This document shows positions 21,009 to 30,659 of a DNA stretch of 42,526 nucleotides, piece by piece. The notes under the pieces are model-generated. The model saw nothing but the letters and a program-made list of their open reading frames with translations. It did no database searches and was not told the DNA's origin. Positions within the stretch are counted from its first letter, which is position 1; each line of letters opens with the position of its first letter. This DNA is from Mycoemilia scoparia (lineage: Eukaryota; Kickxellomycota; Kickxellomycetes; Kickxellales; Kickxellaceae). The stretch is taken from NCBI GenBank assembly GCA_027575805.1, contig JANBPU010000141.1:1-42526 (forward strand), given 5' to 3'. A program made the position numbers and the translations under genes.

Positions 21009-21644
21009 TTAGCGATATGTTTCCATTATGTACTTGTCACCATGGTCCAAGGCTTCACATGCTAAACCAATAGTATCGCTTATGTTATATTCATAGTATC
21101 TAATTCCATCCTTAGATTCCAAGTCAAATATGTCATTAGTCACAAAATGTCCAAGGTTCTCTCTCATGGTTCGAACCATGTTTTTACCACAATCCCTTGC
21201 TATTCTTGTAGTCATCTGTGAAAAGAAAAGCTTTGGACGCTCTACTTCCTTCATATATTCTCCCCTGCCCTCCTTTAGGCACTCTAGGGGATTTTCATAC
21301 CTGTTGCACTCCAAGATCTTTGCATGGGCAGCTTCATCGTATTTGGCCATCATGCTGTGGATTATTACATTGTCGTGGGCTATAATGCAATCATATCCTG
21401 GAATATCATAATGCATTTCAATTCCTTTAATACCCAAGTTGGTTATAGTCGAATATATTATCAGGGGTATCCCTGTATGCTCTTGCACAGTCTGAGCTTT
21501 GTCTTTATTCTTATAATATTCTGGTACACTTCGCATCATTCTATATGCCATTGTTTTAGTTTCCCTGCTTCTTGCTACCAACTTTGTTCTGGGCTTCCTC
21601 TTTGAGGGTTCAGCTGTACTTGGAGCTGTTTTTGATTTAGTCAT
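21009..21644 (-). CDS. Unrecognised family, paralog A
   Basis: 211 aa from the ATG at 21644, chosen because the Lys-rich start aligns with paralog B at 23366; an in-frame ATG lies 12 codons upstream. The basic N-terminus (KRKPRTK, residues about 16-22) looks like a nuclear-localisation signal. The centre carries the family signature GIEMHYDIPGYDCIIAHDNV, then a YDEAAH, an ECNRYENPLECLK and a KEVERPKLFFSQMTT block; the end is CEALDHGDKYIMETYR. No known domain, signal peptide or membrane segment is visible. It shares a near-identical 879-bp block (21171-22049) with paralog C, including about 370 bp of upstream DNA with no difference I could find. Function unknown. Confidence 0.7.
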   Translation of the reverse strand: MTKSKTAPSTAEPSKRKPRTKLVARSRETKTMAYRMMRSVPEYYKNKDKAQTVQEHTGIPLIIYSTITNLGIKGIEMHYDIPGYDCIIAHDNVIIHSMMAKYDEAAHAKILECNRYENPLECLKEGRGEYMKEVERPKLFFSQMTTRIARDCGKNMVRTMRENLGHFVTNDIFDLESKDGIRYYEYNISDTIGLACEALDHGDKYIMETYR

Positions 21645-22049
21645 TTTTTCATAAATTAATAATTTGTCAGAAAATGTCAAAAAGAAGGTAAAAGAAATTG
21701 GAGTAAGTTGAAGCCATAGTTGGAAGCAGCTGTGGTGATGTGCTTCAATATTATGGTGGTTATTGTCGTCATTAATACAATGAGACTTAATTGATCAGAT
21801 GATATTAAAATCACAAATCCTAGAATATTATGTACCAATATAGTTTGAATAGCAATGTAATTAGAGGCCATGGTTTCGTGAGAGCACAATAAACATCAAA
21901 TGCAAAGCTTCTAAAATGCAAATACTGGTTATTGTAATACCAGAGAAGCAAGAATAAATATGTTTGGTTTCGATATTAAAGAATATGGCCAGATTGCAAT
22001 TGGAATCTAATGTATTGTATGCGGAAATACATCCCCAGTTTTGATTATG
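21171..22049 (-). repeat. Segmental duplication block shared with 26619-27497
   Basis: The offset is exactly 5448 bp throughout, with no indel. The coding part differs at roughly a dozen sites; the upstream non-coding part appears identical. Similarity stops abruptly inside the gene at 21171 and upstream at 22049. Confidence 0.9.
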
Positions 22050-22060
22050 CCATGAGACGA

Positions 22061-22116
22061 TCATGTCCAACTTCTGTGGAGCCATTTTTTCCAAGGCCTT
22101 GTGAATTCTGACTATG
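22061..22116 (-). repeat. Dispersed coding-like repeat R2, copy d
   Basis: The minus strand reads VRIHKALEKMAPQKLDMI and continues open into NQNWGCISAYNTLDSN, 450 bp upstream of paralog A. The same layout exists upstream of paralog B. Confidence 0.55.
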
Positions 22117-22275
22117 TTTTAATATGTTCTTTGCAATAAAATCAAATTTACGCAATTATTTGCATTGGTGATAGCCAGCGACCAATAATTATCAGTACTA
22201 TACAATAAATCTGGATAGTAGTAATAATAAATAGTACTTAATGCAATGAAGTTGAAAAGACTTGAAATAGAAATA

Positions 22276-22390
22276 TGGGCGGTTATTTTTGAAGGGTGAA
22301 AGTTTACTAGTAAAACTAGATATCCATTTGGTTGTGATTGCCCCTATAATCAGCAGTCACCAAAATTTACCCTTCAAAAATTATTGCCGA
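22276..22390 (+). mobile_element. MITE copy 2 (115 bp)
   Basis: TGGGCGGTTATTTTTGAAGG at the start and an inverted terminus at the end, flanked by TA on both sides (22274-22275, 22391-22392). It lies between paralogs A and B. Confidence 0.85.
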
Positions 22391-22769
22391 TATGGAGTAG
22401 AGCTGGGTGAAAAGAAGATTGAAATAATAAAGACGGCTTCAAGACACTTGACTTGGAATATATTTATGATCATAAAGAAATTACTAGTTCAAAGAAGAGA
22501 CATCATTCTGATGCTTCCTCAAGGCTCAAATAAGATCAGTTGTTTATTTACAAATAAAAAAATATAGATAATTATTCATTGTAAACGAGTTAAATGTTAT
22601 AATAGCAATATGAACTATGATGATGCTGACATTGTCACAATGCTTAACTGCGATATTGAAGAATAGTGTATATGAATGTTAATCTGTATTTGCAAGCAAT
22701 AATATTGAAATTCCAATAAAAATATAAAATCTGAATAGTTGGCATTTACTGCCACTGCCAAATGGATGC

Positions 22770-23366
22770 TTAGCGATACATTTTCATCATATACTCGTCG
22801 CCATGGTCCAAGGTTTCGCAATCCAGCTCAATAAGGCCTCGCATGAAATATTCATAGTGCCCAATTTGTTCAGGCCGATTCAGGTTAAAGATGCTTTGAG
22901 GCCTAATTCTTCCTGCCCACTTTCTCATTATGTTTAACTTGTTGTCTTTGGTTATCGTAGTCACTTGGCAAGAGAAAAGTTTTGATCTTTCTACCTCCTT
23001 CAGTCCTTTCTTGTGAGCTTTTAGACATCTGAAAGGGTTTTTGTACTTGTTGCATTGAAGCAACCATAGATGTGCCCTTTCGCTATAGCTTTCCATTACG
23101 CCGTGCATTATTACATTGTTATGAGTCAGGATGCTGTGATATCCTGGAATGTCATGATGTATCTCAATGCCACCTCTTTCTGCGCATAGTTTGGATATGA
23201 TTGAATCCACTTCTCGTGGTATCTTGACATGTTGATCAGTTCCAGAGGTATTGGGTCCTGCTCCAGATGTGGTCGTTGCATTGTCCTCACTCCTTGCTAC
23301 CGACCTAGTTCTGGGCTTCTTTCTGGAGGGTTCCGATTTAATTGGTGTTGCTTTTGCTTTAGGCAT
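22770..23366 (-). CDS. Unrecognised family, paralog B
   Basis: 198 aa from ATG at 23366. N-terminal basic segment (RKKPRTRSVARS, about residues 15-26) aligned with A and C, then a different Ser/Thr/Gly linker and no counterpart of the A/C segment around EYYKNKDKAQTVQ. The core is conserved: GIEIHHDIPGYHSI, NNVIMHGVMESYSERAH, LQCNKYKNPFRCLK, KEVERSKLFSCQVTT. The end is CETLDHGDEYMMKMYR. Likely nuclear by its basic start (inference). Its 3' flank is nearly identical to that of paralog C although its coding part is well diverged, and its 450-bp upstream region is homologous to those of A and C. Function unknown. Confidence 0.7.
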   Translation of the reverse strand: MPKAKATPIKSEPSRKKPRTRSVARSEDNATTTSGAGPNTSGTDQHVKIPREVDSIISKLCAERGGIEIHHDIPGYHSILTHNNVIMHGVMESYSERAHLWLLQCNKYKNPFRCLKAHKKGLKEVERSKLFSCQVTTITKDNKLNIMRKWAGRIRPQSIFNLNRPEQIGHYEYFMRGLIELDCETLDHGDEYMMKMYR

Positions 23367-23778
23367 TATTTCAAAAATTGCAGATTTATTATAGAATGTC
23401 GAAGGAGAAAGTATTTGAATAAAGTAAAGAAAAAACACGTAACTGTGCGCTTCAAGGTAGTAGTTATTATTTTTATCATAAGAACAACGGGGCTTAATTA
23501 ATTAGATGTTATTAAAATCATAATCCTAGAATAACATGCTAGTACCAATGCAGTTTGAATAACAGTGCTGGCAAAAGACATGGGGTTTTGTGGCAGTATG
23601 ATAAACATTTAATGCAAAAAGTTCTTTAATACAAATATTCATTATTGTAATAGTAGCAGAAAAAAAATAATAATAAATATTTTTGGTTTCGATATTGATG
23701 ACTATGGCCAGATTTCAGTTGGAATCAAATGTATTGTATGCGGAAATATATCCCCAATTTTGATCATAATATGTGCTG

Positions 23779-23832
23779 ATCATGTCCAACTCCTGGAGAC
23801 ACATTTTGTCCAAGACCTTGTGAACTTTGACC
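23779..23832 (-). repeat. Dispersed coding-like repeat R2, copy e
   Basis: The minus strand reads KVHKVLDKMCLQELDMI and on to DQNWGYISAYNTFDSN, then a stop. It lies upstream of paralog B at the same place as copy d upstream of A. Confidence 0.55.
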
Positions 23833-24017
23833 TTATCAATGAAGTTTGATGGATTAAAGATTTTATTTACTGAAAAAACAAATTAATGAAAAATGTAAAT
23901 ATATGCAGTGATGAAAAATGTGTATGTAAGTGAACTTCAATTAATTAAATGCATGGTTATAGTTGCAATTATGTTAGACACTTGTATGTGTATGTGAAAA
24001 TGGATGTGTGGGAGTCG

Positions 24018-24734
24018 TTAATATGAATTTAGTGTCTTTAAAATTTCTCGAACTTCTTTTCTGCTAGCCTTTCTTTTGCTCCTCTTATTCTTGCCCCCAC
24101 TACTACTACTACTGTCACCATCTAATCCAAACATCTTTTTTAATCTCGATGGAGATGGAGATTGTGATGATGCCTTTCTGCCATCTCTTTCCCTCCAGCT
24201 ATTATCCAATTCCTGTTTTTGTTCATTGCTTTGGTGATATTTGTGATAATACGCTAGGCTTCGCTTAGCTTTATTCCGTTCTCGTCTGTCTAATCTTTGA
24301 GCCAATTCTTCATCTTTTTGTATCTGGCGATCTCTTTTCAATTCATCGCTGAGCTTTTTGTCAATATCTTCGCCATCTATATTGTTGTCATTTTTGTTGT
24401 CGTCGTCAAGGTTGATGTTGTCCATGTCAAAACTTATAGTTGTTCGGCGGGATCTGCTTGAATAAAAGGTGTCTTTTGTAGCTGTGCTGGCAGAGGTTTG
24501 GCCGCTACGAGAGCTTGTGATGCTTTGGTTGTCGTTGTCTTCGAGGTCACTACTGCTATCGTTGGAATCTTTAAGTAGGTCGATAACAGTTGGTTCTAAC
24601 TGGCCTCCATTGGATTCGTAGATATCTTGAATTGTGCATTTGTCTATGTTTGGGAATATGTTGTGGAGCTGTGAAATGTGGCTATCTTTTTGGGTGCATG
24701 CTTCTGCAATGTTGTCAATAGCTTTATCAGTCAT
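24018..24734 (-). CDS. CUE-domain (ubiquitin-binding) protein
   Basis: 238 aa from the ATG at 24734; the frame is open 24 codons further up but without ATG. Residues 18-54 form a CUE domain: ISQLHNIFPNIDKC with the Phe-Pro pair at 27-28, then IYESNGGQLEPTVIDLL with the Leu-Leu end. CUE domains bind ubiquitin and work in sorting, ER-associated degradation or selective autophagy. A Ser/Asp/Asn-rich linker follows. A charged helix with DEELAQRLDRRER (about 143-155) resembles the DEELA-x-x-L segment found after CUE domains in other proteins. The C-terminus is highly basic (KNKRSKRKASRK), a possible nuclear signal. No membrane segment, so it is unlike Cue1. Yeast Cue5-like adaptors are one possible match, but I cannot name an ortholog. 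Confidence 0.75.
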   Translation of the reverse strand: MTDKAIDNIAEACTQKDSHISQLHNIFPNIDKCTIQDIYESNGGQLEPTVIDLLKDSNDSSSDLEDNDNQSITSSRSGQTSASTATKDTFYSSRSRRTTISFDMDNINLDDDNKNDNNIDGEDIDKKLSDELKRDRQIQKDEELAQRLDRRERNKAKRSLAYYHKYHQSNEQKQELDNSWRERDGRKASSQSPSPSRLKKMFGLDGDSSSSSGGKNKRSKRKASRKEVREILKTLNSY

Positions 24735-24806
24735 TGCCGGATATACAAATTCGATAAATAGATTAAATAGTGCGAGTGGAGACTCTGGCAGGTATATACG
24801 AGACAA

Positions 24807-26060
24807 GTTGAATTATGAGTATAGTTATAACAAAAAAAATTAATGCAAAGGAAAAGGAAATTAGATATGGTGTTTAAAGTAGCAGATCTGTTGGAATGGT
24901 TAAACCAACTTCAATTTATACCCTGCCTGTCTGGCTATCATCTCTCCTCTGACCTATGGTCAAACACGTATTTTGTGTTCTCACACGATTGCCCTCTTTT
25001 GTTTTCCTTCATACGCACACAAAGCCAAAGGTCATTATCATACAAGGCAAGAGCTCTCTTTGGTCCTGGATATGTGACGATCCGCACAGCATTTAAGTCT
25101 TTGTGCAACAAGATTTCCTCCCCATCATCTTTGTCTTTTGTTGTGCAAAGACATGGTCCTTCCTCCTGTATTAAGTTCCTTCATAAGGCTTTGGCGCTGG
25201 ATATTGCTTTGAGGGTAAAAGAATGTTTTGTTATAAAAGTCAATACAATCGCGGTATCTCGCTTTAATATAGTTTCTTGAAACCTTGTTACAATAGCCAT
25301 GAGAAGCATTTAATGTTTTAACATTCCCTCAAACTTCTTGACAGATGGCAATGTATGGCCCTTGTGGCTGTTCCATGTGCTTTCTTTGCAGGTTATAGTT
25401 TTTTTGACAAATAGTAACCAGACACCATCAAAAGTTAACATTGTATTAGCTTTCTTTGTTCTTGTGGGACACGCTGACGCGTTTTATAGAAAGCAATTGA
25501 GGGCCCCGCCCCCCTTTGTTTATGAGAATACACATTCAAGATTTAAGGTTGTACTTCCTCTCGATATTGTGTTCGCCTCTGCTTGCATGAAATTTCTGCC
25601 ACAACAACCCTATTTTTGCGTTTTTAATAGAAACATGCATAAATAAACTCTTTGCAAAGTAATAAATGCAACATTTTAACCTAAGCACTTTGTTTTGTTC
25701 ATATTAATGCTTTTGAGTAGGTTATTTGTTGGGTAACATGCATGTTTATGGAGGTTTTTTGAGCCCTACCTGCCACGCTTTACAATTATTGTAGAACAAT
25801 AAATCGATAAAAAGGGTTGATTATTTGAAATGTTCTCAAAATCACGGAGCTCTGAGAGGTTTAAATAGATTAGTACTAGACAGCTCATAAGCGTTTCTAT
25901 GGTTGAAAAGGGGAAGCATGGTCAGATCTGGTGGCCAGGAACCCAGGCTCAAAGCTACGTTCTTCCTGTGTTGTCAAAATGATCATTGGTTTGGGCTTCT
26001 GACCCTTGCCCTTTATTAACAGTATCTTACCGCAACAATACATACTATCAGGAACTGAGT
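24807..26060. other. Intergenic, no gene supported
   Basis: Two open + frames (24843-25280, 25338-25646) lack domains, are rich in Phe/Leu/Ser as expected of CT-rich DNA, and lie where the upstream region of the CUE gene is expected. I see no RNA gene. Confidence 0.5.
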
Positions 26061-26184
26061 GGTCAAGTTCCATAGGCCTAGGCAAAATTGGTCCCCAGAA
26101 GTAGTTGCATAGCAAATGGCTAATGGTTGGGCCAAAGTCTGAGGGTCCATTTCTGTCCACCATATATTCGATCACTAGTGAAAT
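26061..26184 (+). repeat. Dispersed repeat R2, copy c
   Basis: GTCAAGTTCCATAGGCCTAG and on; aligns over about 120 bp with the reverse complement of 30235-30368, sharing GTAGTTGCAT, AAATGGCTA, CCAAAG and CACTAGTGAAAT. It abuts MITE copy 3. Confidence 0.7.
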
Positions 26185-26193
26185 ATTACCATA

Positions 26194-26295
26194 TGGGTAA
26201 TAATTTTTGAGGTGTGAATATTCACTAATAAAACTGGACATCCCTTTGGCTGTGATTGCGCCTATAATCATTCACCCTTCAAAAATTATTGCCCA
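26194..26295 (+). mobile_element. MITE copy 3 (102 bp)
   Basis: TA-flanked (26192-26193, 26296-26297) with both termini recognisable. Immediately downstream of paralog C and in the same orientation as copy 4 on the other side of that gene. Confidence 0.9.
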
Positions 26296-26456
26296 TATGA
26301 AATATAACAATGCAGGCATTGGCACAGTGCTTAATTGTGATATCAAAGAGTAGTGCATATGAATACTAATCTGTATTTGCAAGCAATAATATTGAAATTC
26401 CAATAAAAATATAAAATCCGAATAGTTGGCATTTACTGCCACTGCCAAATGGTTGT

Positions 26457-27092
26457 TTAGCGATATGTTTGCATTATGTACTCATCGCCATGGTCCAAGG
26501 TTTCACATGCTAAGTTGAGGGCACCACTGATATTACGTCCATAGCGTCTAATTTCATCCTTAGAATCCAATTCAAAAGCTACATTAGTCCCGAATTGACC
26601 ACGTTTGTCCATCATTATTCGAACCATGTTTTTACCACAATCCCTTGCTATTTTTGTAGTCATTTGTGACAAGAAAAGCTTTGGACGCTCTACTTCCTTC
26701 ATATGTTCTCCCCTGCCCTCCTTTAGGCACTCTAGGGGATTTTCATACCTGTTGCACTCCAAGATCTTTGCATGGGCAGCTTCATCGTATTTGGCCATCA
26801 TGCTGTGGATTATTACATTGTCGTGGGCTATAATGCAATCATATCCTGGAATATCATAATGCATTTCAATTCCTTTAATACCCAAGTTGGTTATAGTCGA
26901 ATATATTATCAGGGGTATCCCTGTATGCTCTTGCACAGTCTGAGCTTTGTCTTTATTCTTATAATATTCTGGTACACTTCGCATCATTCTATATGCCATT
27001 GTTTTAGTTTCCCTGCTTCTTGCTACCAACTTTGTTCTGGGCTTCTTCTTTGAGGGTTCAACTGCATGTGGAGCTGCTTTTGATTTAGTCAT
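26457..27092 (-). CDS. Unrecognised family, paralog C (mosaic of A and B)
   Basis: 211 aa from ATG at 27092. Residues 1 to about 157 are nearly identical to paralog A (same GIEMHYDIPGYDCIIAHDNV, ECNRYENPLECLK and KEVERPKLF blocks). After about 26619 the similarity drops: the C-terminal 50 residues differ from A at many positions, the end CETLDHGDEY matches B instead of A, and the 3' flank is nearly identical to that of B. Basic N-terminus KKKPRTK as in A. The gene with its upstream block lies between two direct MITE copies. No known domain; function unknown. Confidence 0.7.
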   Translation of the reverse strand: MTKSKAAPHAVEPSKKKPRTKLVARSRETKTMAYRMMRSVPEYYKNKDKAQTVQEHTGIPLIIYSTITNLGIKGIEMHYDIPGYDCIIAHDNVIIHSMMAKYDEAAHAKILECNRYENPLECLKEGRGEHMKEVERPKLFLSQMTTKIARDCGKNMVRIMMDKRGQFGTNVAFELDSKDEIRRYGRNISGALNLACETLDHGDEYIMQTYR

Positions 27093-27497
27093 TTTTTCAT
27101 AAATTAATAATTTGTCAGAAAATGTCAAAAAGAAGGTAAAAGAAATTGGAGTAAGTTGAAGCCATAGTTGGAAGCAGCTGTGGTGATGTGCTTCAATATT
27201 ATGGTGGTTATTGTCGTCATTAATACAATGAGACTTAATTGATCAGATGATATTAAAATCACAAATCCTAGAATATTATGTACCAATATAGTTTGAATAG
27301 CAATGTAATTAGAGGCCATGGTTTCGTGAGAGCACAATAAACATCAAATGCAAAGCTTCTAAAATGCAAATACTGGTTATTGTAATACCAGAGAAGCAAG
27401 AATAAATATGTTTGGTTTCGATATTAAAGAATATGGCCAGATTGCAATTGGAATCAAATGTATTGCATGTGGAAATATATCCCCAGTTTTGATTATG
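26619..27497 (-). repeat. Segmental duplication block shared with 21171-22049
   Basis: Same 879 bp as in the A unit, offset 5448. The upstream edge is exactly where MITE copy 4 begins. Confidence 0.9.
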
Positions 27498-27599
27498 TGG
27501 GCAATAATCTTTGAAGGGTGAAAGTTTACTAGCAAAACTGAACATCCATTTGGTTGTGATTGCCCCTATAATCATTCACCCTTCAGAAATTATTACTCA
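27498..27599 (+). mobile_element. MITE copy 4 (102 bp)
   Basis: TGGGCAATAATCTTTGAAGG start and a decayed right terminus. The flanks are TG and TT, not TA. Marks the upstream limit of homology between the A and C units. Confidence 0.85.
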
Positions 27600-27791
27600 T
27601 TTAGTTAATTATCATTGTTTTTTCACTCTATATTTATTATTAAAAAACACAAATACACATACGAAAATTTTAATGAAAATCTTGCAAAGGAGAGAGCATG
27701 TGAGCATAAAAACCAAAAAGGAAAACAGACCGACATTCGATAAAGAAAGAGAACAAACGAATAAACAAAGGAGGTGATATGGGGTATTCTA

Positions 27792-29132
27792 CTAAAGATA
27801 AGTTGAAATGTATGGAAGCATATCGAAAAGAATTTTTTCAAAATTTGAATCCAATTCTTCACAAACAAATTTGCATCTATAAGAGTTTCCTCCACCACCA
27901 CTTGCATCCACAATATCTGGACAACAAATACCAACCCACTTACTTAGAGAATTTGAAAGTGGGACAGTAGACATATCCAACAATTTCTCATAGCGATGGT
28001 TTTTTCTAATCAAGTACAACAAAATGGCCGCAACACCAATAGCCGTATTAAACTCAAAATCGCTAACACGGTCTAAATTCCTGGATTCGGCTAAGCCTAA
28101 TGCCAATTTACTTATAAAGGAGCCCAAATGGCGATGACTTGTAATCCATCCATCCAAATTTGCTCGCTCAGAGTCAGATTTCGTGTTAATCCAAGTTGGA
28201 TTCTGGACAGCATATTCCAGAGCGTATTCGCAGACTATGTATTTTGTAATATAGCATGGTAAATCTAGTTCCATGGCTCTGTCGGTCCATCCACGAACTG
28301 TGTATTTTAAAGTATATGAACCTATTGGCGATAGAAGTTTTTCGGGCTGGTTCTTTTTTCGGATTTGGTTTTTGGAAATCAGATTGATGTTGGCTTTCAT
28401 AAGGTCTGGGATGTTGTATTTAGAAAAGTAGGTTAACATCATTTGGTATTTTTGGTTTTCGACGTTTGACCATCTTTTCAGGAGGGTTGATGGTGTATAG
28501 TCTTCAAGACTGTTTTTTGATAGTTGTTGTGGCATTGGTAGAGCAGAAGGGGTTTGGCCTGATGATGATGAAGGTCGCGGACGATGAGGATTTAATTCCA
28601 TGGATTCGAGAACTGAGTAGATGGTTTCCATTGTATATGGAACTTTTGGTAAAGATCCATTTGAAAAGTGGATGTATACAATGTTCTTTGATAGATACTT
28701 TGAAGTCCATACAAAAAGTGCTTCTGCAGGATTGATTGGCAGGGCACTTTTTGCTGTTATCAGGTCTTTATTAGCAGTTTGGTGTCCCTGTAAGCTGGGG
28801 TCCATACTTCCACCTGCTGTGCTCTGTCCCATGGAGAATTCATCATTAAAATAACCATAAGTGTCAGCTGGACCAAGCATAGCCAAATAAGACGGTTCTT
28901 GCTCTAAATTGGCACTTTTGTTTGCGCTAGATTCACCGCCCCAACCACCGTCATCATAGCTCTGAGTAACCACAGGGTAAAATGGGACACATTCCTGTGA
29001 CTGCTGTAGTCCTGGTGGTGGTGGTGGTGGTGGTCTATTTCTAACTTGACCATAATCATCCCCATCTGTCTGGTGATGGCTTCTCTTCCTACCTGCTGTA
29101 GTCTGCTTACCGTGGTGGTAGTAGTTATCCAT
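27792..29132 (-). CDS. Unrecognised 446-aa protein, proline-rich start
   Basis: An intact ATG-initiated frame of 446 codons. The N-terminal 130 residues are low-complexity: His/Gly-rich start, a run of seven prolines at 34-40, and Gln/Gly/Ser-rich stretches. From about residue 130 the sequence looks like an ordered, mostly helical domain (PAEALFVWTSKYLSKNIVYI, TLLKRWSNVENQKYQMMLTY, WITSHRHLGSFISKLALGLA, GVAAILLYLIRK). Cysteines cluster near the end. No signal peptide is visible; FNTAIGVAAILLYLI might be a membrane or buried helix. I do not recognise the family. It begins 490 bp from the next MITE (copy 5) and ends 190 bp from copy 4. Confidence 0.7.
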   Translation of the reverse strand: MDNYYHHGKQTTAGRKRSHHQTDGDDYGQVRNRPPPPPPPGLQQSQECVPFYPVVTQSYDDGGWGGESSANKSANLEQEPSYLAMLGPADTYGYFNDEFSMGQSTAGGSMDPSLQGHQTANKDLITAKSALPINPAEALFVWTSKYLSKNIVYIHFSNGSLPKVPYTMETIYSVLESMELNPHRPRPSSSSGQTPSALPMPQQLSKNSLEDYTPSTLLKRWSNVENQKYQMMLTYFSKYNIPDLMKANINLISKNQIRKKNQPEKLLSPIGSYTLKYTVRGWTDRAMELDLPCYITKYIVCEYALEYAVQNPTWINTKSDSERANLDGWITSHRHLGSFISKLALGLAESRNLDRVSDFEFNTAIGVAAILLYLIRKNHRYEKLLDMSTVPLSNSLSKWVGICCPDIVDASGGGGNSYRCKFVCEELDSNFEKILFDMLPYISTYL

Positions 29133-29462
29133 TTCTAAGCTGTATCAAAGTGCTAGATATAATACACCTTAATTATGTGTAGTGCGATGTGTACTTTACA
29201 AATTGAGGATAAAAACAAAAAGTGTGTTTTGACGCAATAAACAGAGGGAATAGCAAGTTTTTTATAGATGTGTTTTTCTTTTAGCTTTTTGAAAAATATT
29301 TTTAGGACAAGTGATGGAAATCTAGATATGCATTATTAGCGCATAAAATCATAGTAGCTGTATTGGACAATCATATCCTTTTGAGTAACTTTGTTTGAGC
29401 AAAGCAATTGTAAATGTCTGAATTTTTTTATGGCAATGGTGACTGGTGTTTATATCTATATA

Positions 29463-29577
29463 TGAGCAATAATTTATGAAGGGTGAATATTGGGGACCAA
29501 TGATTACAGGCGCAATCGCAGCTAAATGGATGTCCAGTTTTACTAGTAAACTTTCACCCTTCAAAAATTATGATCCA
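29463..29577 (-). mobile_element. MITE copy 5 (115 bp, reverse orientation)
   Basis: TA-flanked (29461-29462, 29578-29579). The interior ATGGATGTCCAGTTTTACTA is the reverse complement of copies 2-4. Confidence 0.9.
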
Positions 29578-29579
29578 TA

Positions 29580-30234
29580 TGTGCGTGTGTCAGCCAGTTG
29601 ATATTGAGTGCAGTATTTGTGCATAATTTGGAATTTGCTACGAACCATTCTTGCATAATAGAAGGTTTTGTTTAAGCAACAACTACTGCATTATTCCTGA
29701 ATCAAATGCAAATTATTTAGCAACTTTTTATTTTAATATAATTTGTTTATGTACTCTAATTGGGCTTTTATGATTCAAATTGTTTTTGGTATGTCAATGT
29801 CAAGCAAAACAAAAATAGGAGTCGGTCGATGATGATGATGATGTAATCAAGAGTCAAGAAATAATATGACGAAGAGATATAGTTATTTTTTGGGGATGGA
29901 TTATCACTCAACTTCTGGAATGTTTGCATTGTATACATTACACGACTTTTTTGTAAAGTGGTTAATGTGATATTGGCACATTTCGCACACGCACACACAC
30001 ATGTATATATACGTGTCAAGTTCTCCACCAAAAAGGAACAAACAGGCATCCTCAAACATACCCTTGCAAATTAGCCAATAGCCTATACATTTTAGCTAGA
30101 GTCTCAGTGATAATTGGCTGGTGTCCAAGGGAATATCCTAGCACCCACTTAGAAAGGACTTTGTCATATATGGGGATTGCCTATGGTTAATGATGCTGGC
30201 AGCCACAAAAAGTACCAGAAAGACAGTAGCAAAT
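29580..30234. other. Intergenic, no gene supported
   Basis: Short tandem GATGAT (about 29829-29841) and CACACA stretches. The minus frame 29768-30055 has no recognisable content. Confidence 0.5.
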
Positions 30235-30368
30235 GGCAAGATTTCACTAGTGGCTGAATCAATGGTAGGCTGAGTTGGACCCTCATCAGGCTTTGGTCCA
30301 GTCACTAGCCATTTAATATGCAACTACTCCTGGAGACCAATTTTGACTAAAACCCTGTGAGCTCTGAC
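30235..30368 (-). repeat. Dispersed coding-like repeat R2, copy b
   Basis: The minus strand reads RAHRVLVKIGLQE, one stop, then LHIKWLVTGPKPDEG. Aligns over its full length with 26061-26184 and, at the core, with copies a, d and e. Confidence 0.65.
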
Positions 30369-30548
30369 CAAATATAATAAGCCACAGGCGCTGTTGTGAT
30401 TAGTTACAAGAAAGAGACTCTGTGGTTGCGCTGAATGCATATCAGAACATACGTGCAAGAAGGGATTTAATTGGAAAGCGTGGCATAATTGGTTAGAATG
30501 CAGAGAAGGATATAATAGGATTTGGATATTTCATCCATGTTAACAACA

Positions 30549-30647
30549 TGGGAGATTACTTTTGAGGGGTTAGTCACTTATTTGGCAGTGATTGCGTCTA
30601 TAATCATTGGTGACCTCCAAAAGGCACCCTTCAAAAATTATTAACCA
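30549..30647 (+). mobile_element. MITE copy 6 (diverged)
   Basis: TGGGAGATTACTTTTGAGGG start, GTGATTGCGTCTATAATCAT interior, and TTCAAAAATTATTAACCA end. Shorter and more diverged than copies 2-5. Confidence 0.75.
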
Positions 30648-30659
30648 TGTAGACAGTAG

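Noticed and set aside
22289..22567. 92-codon + frame starting in MITE copy 2
   Set aside because: It begins inside the repeat and shows no conserved content beyond it.
24843..25646. Two open + frames of 145 and 102 codons
   Set aside because: No domain, composition follows CT-rich DNA, and they lie in the upstream region of the CUE gene.
27779..27970. 63-codon + frame opposite the end of the 446-aa gene
   Set aside because: It is a shadow of the longer minus-strand gene.
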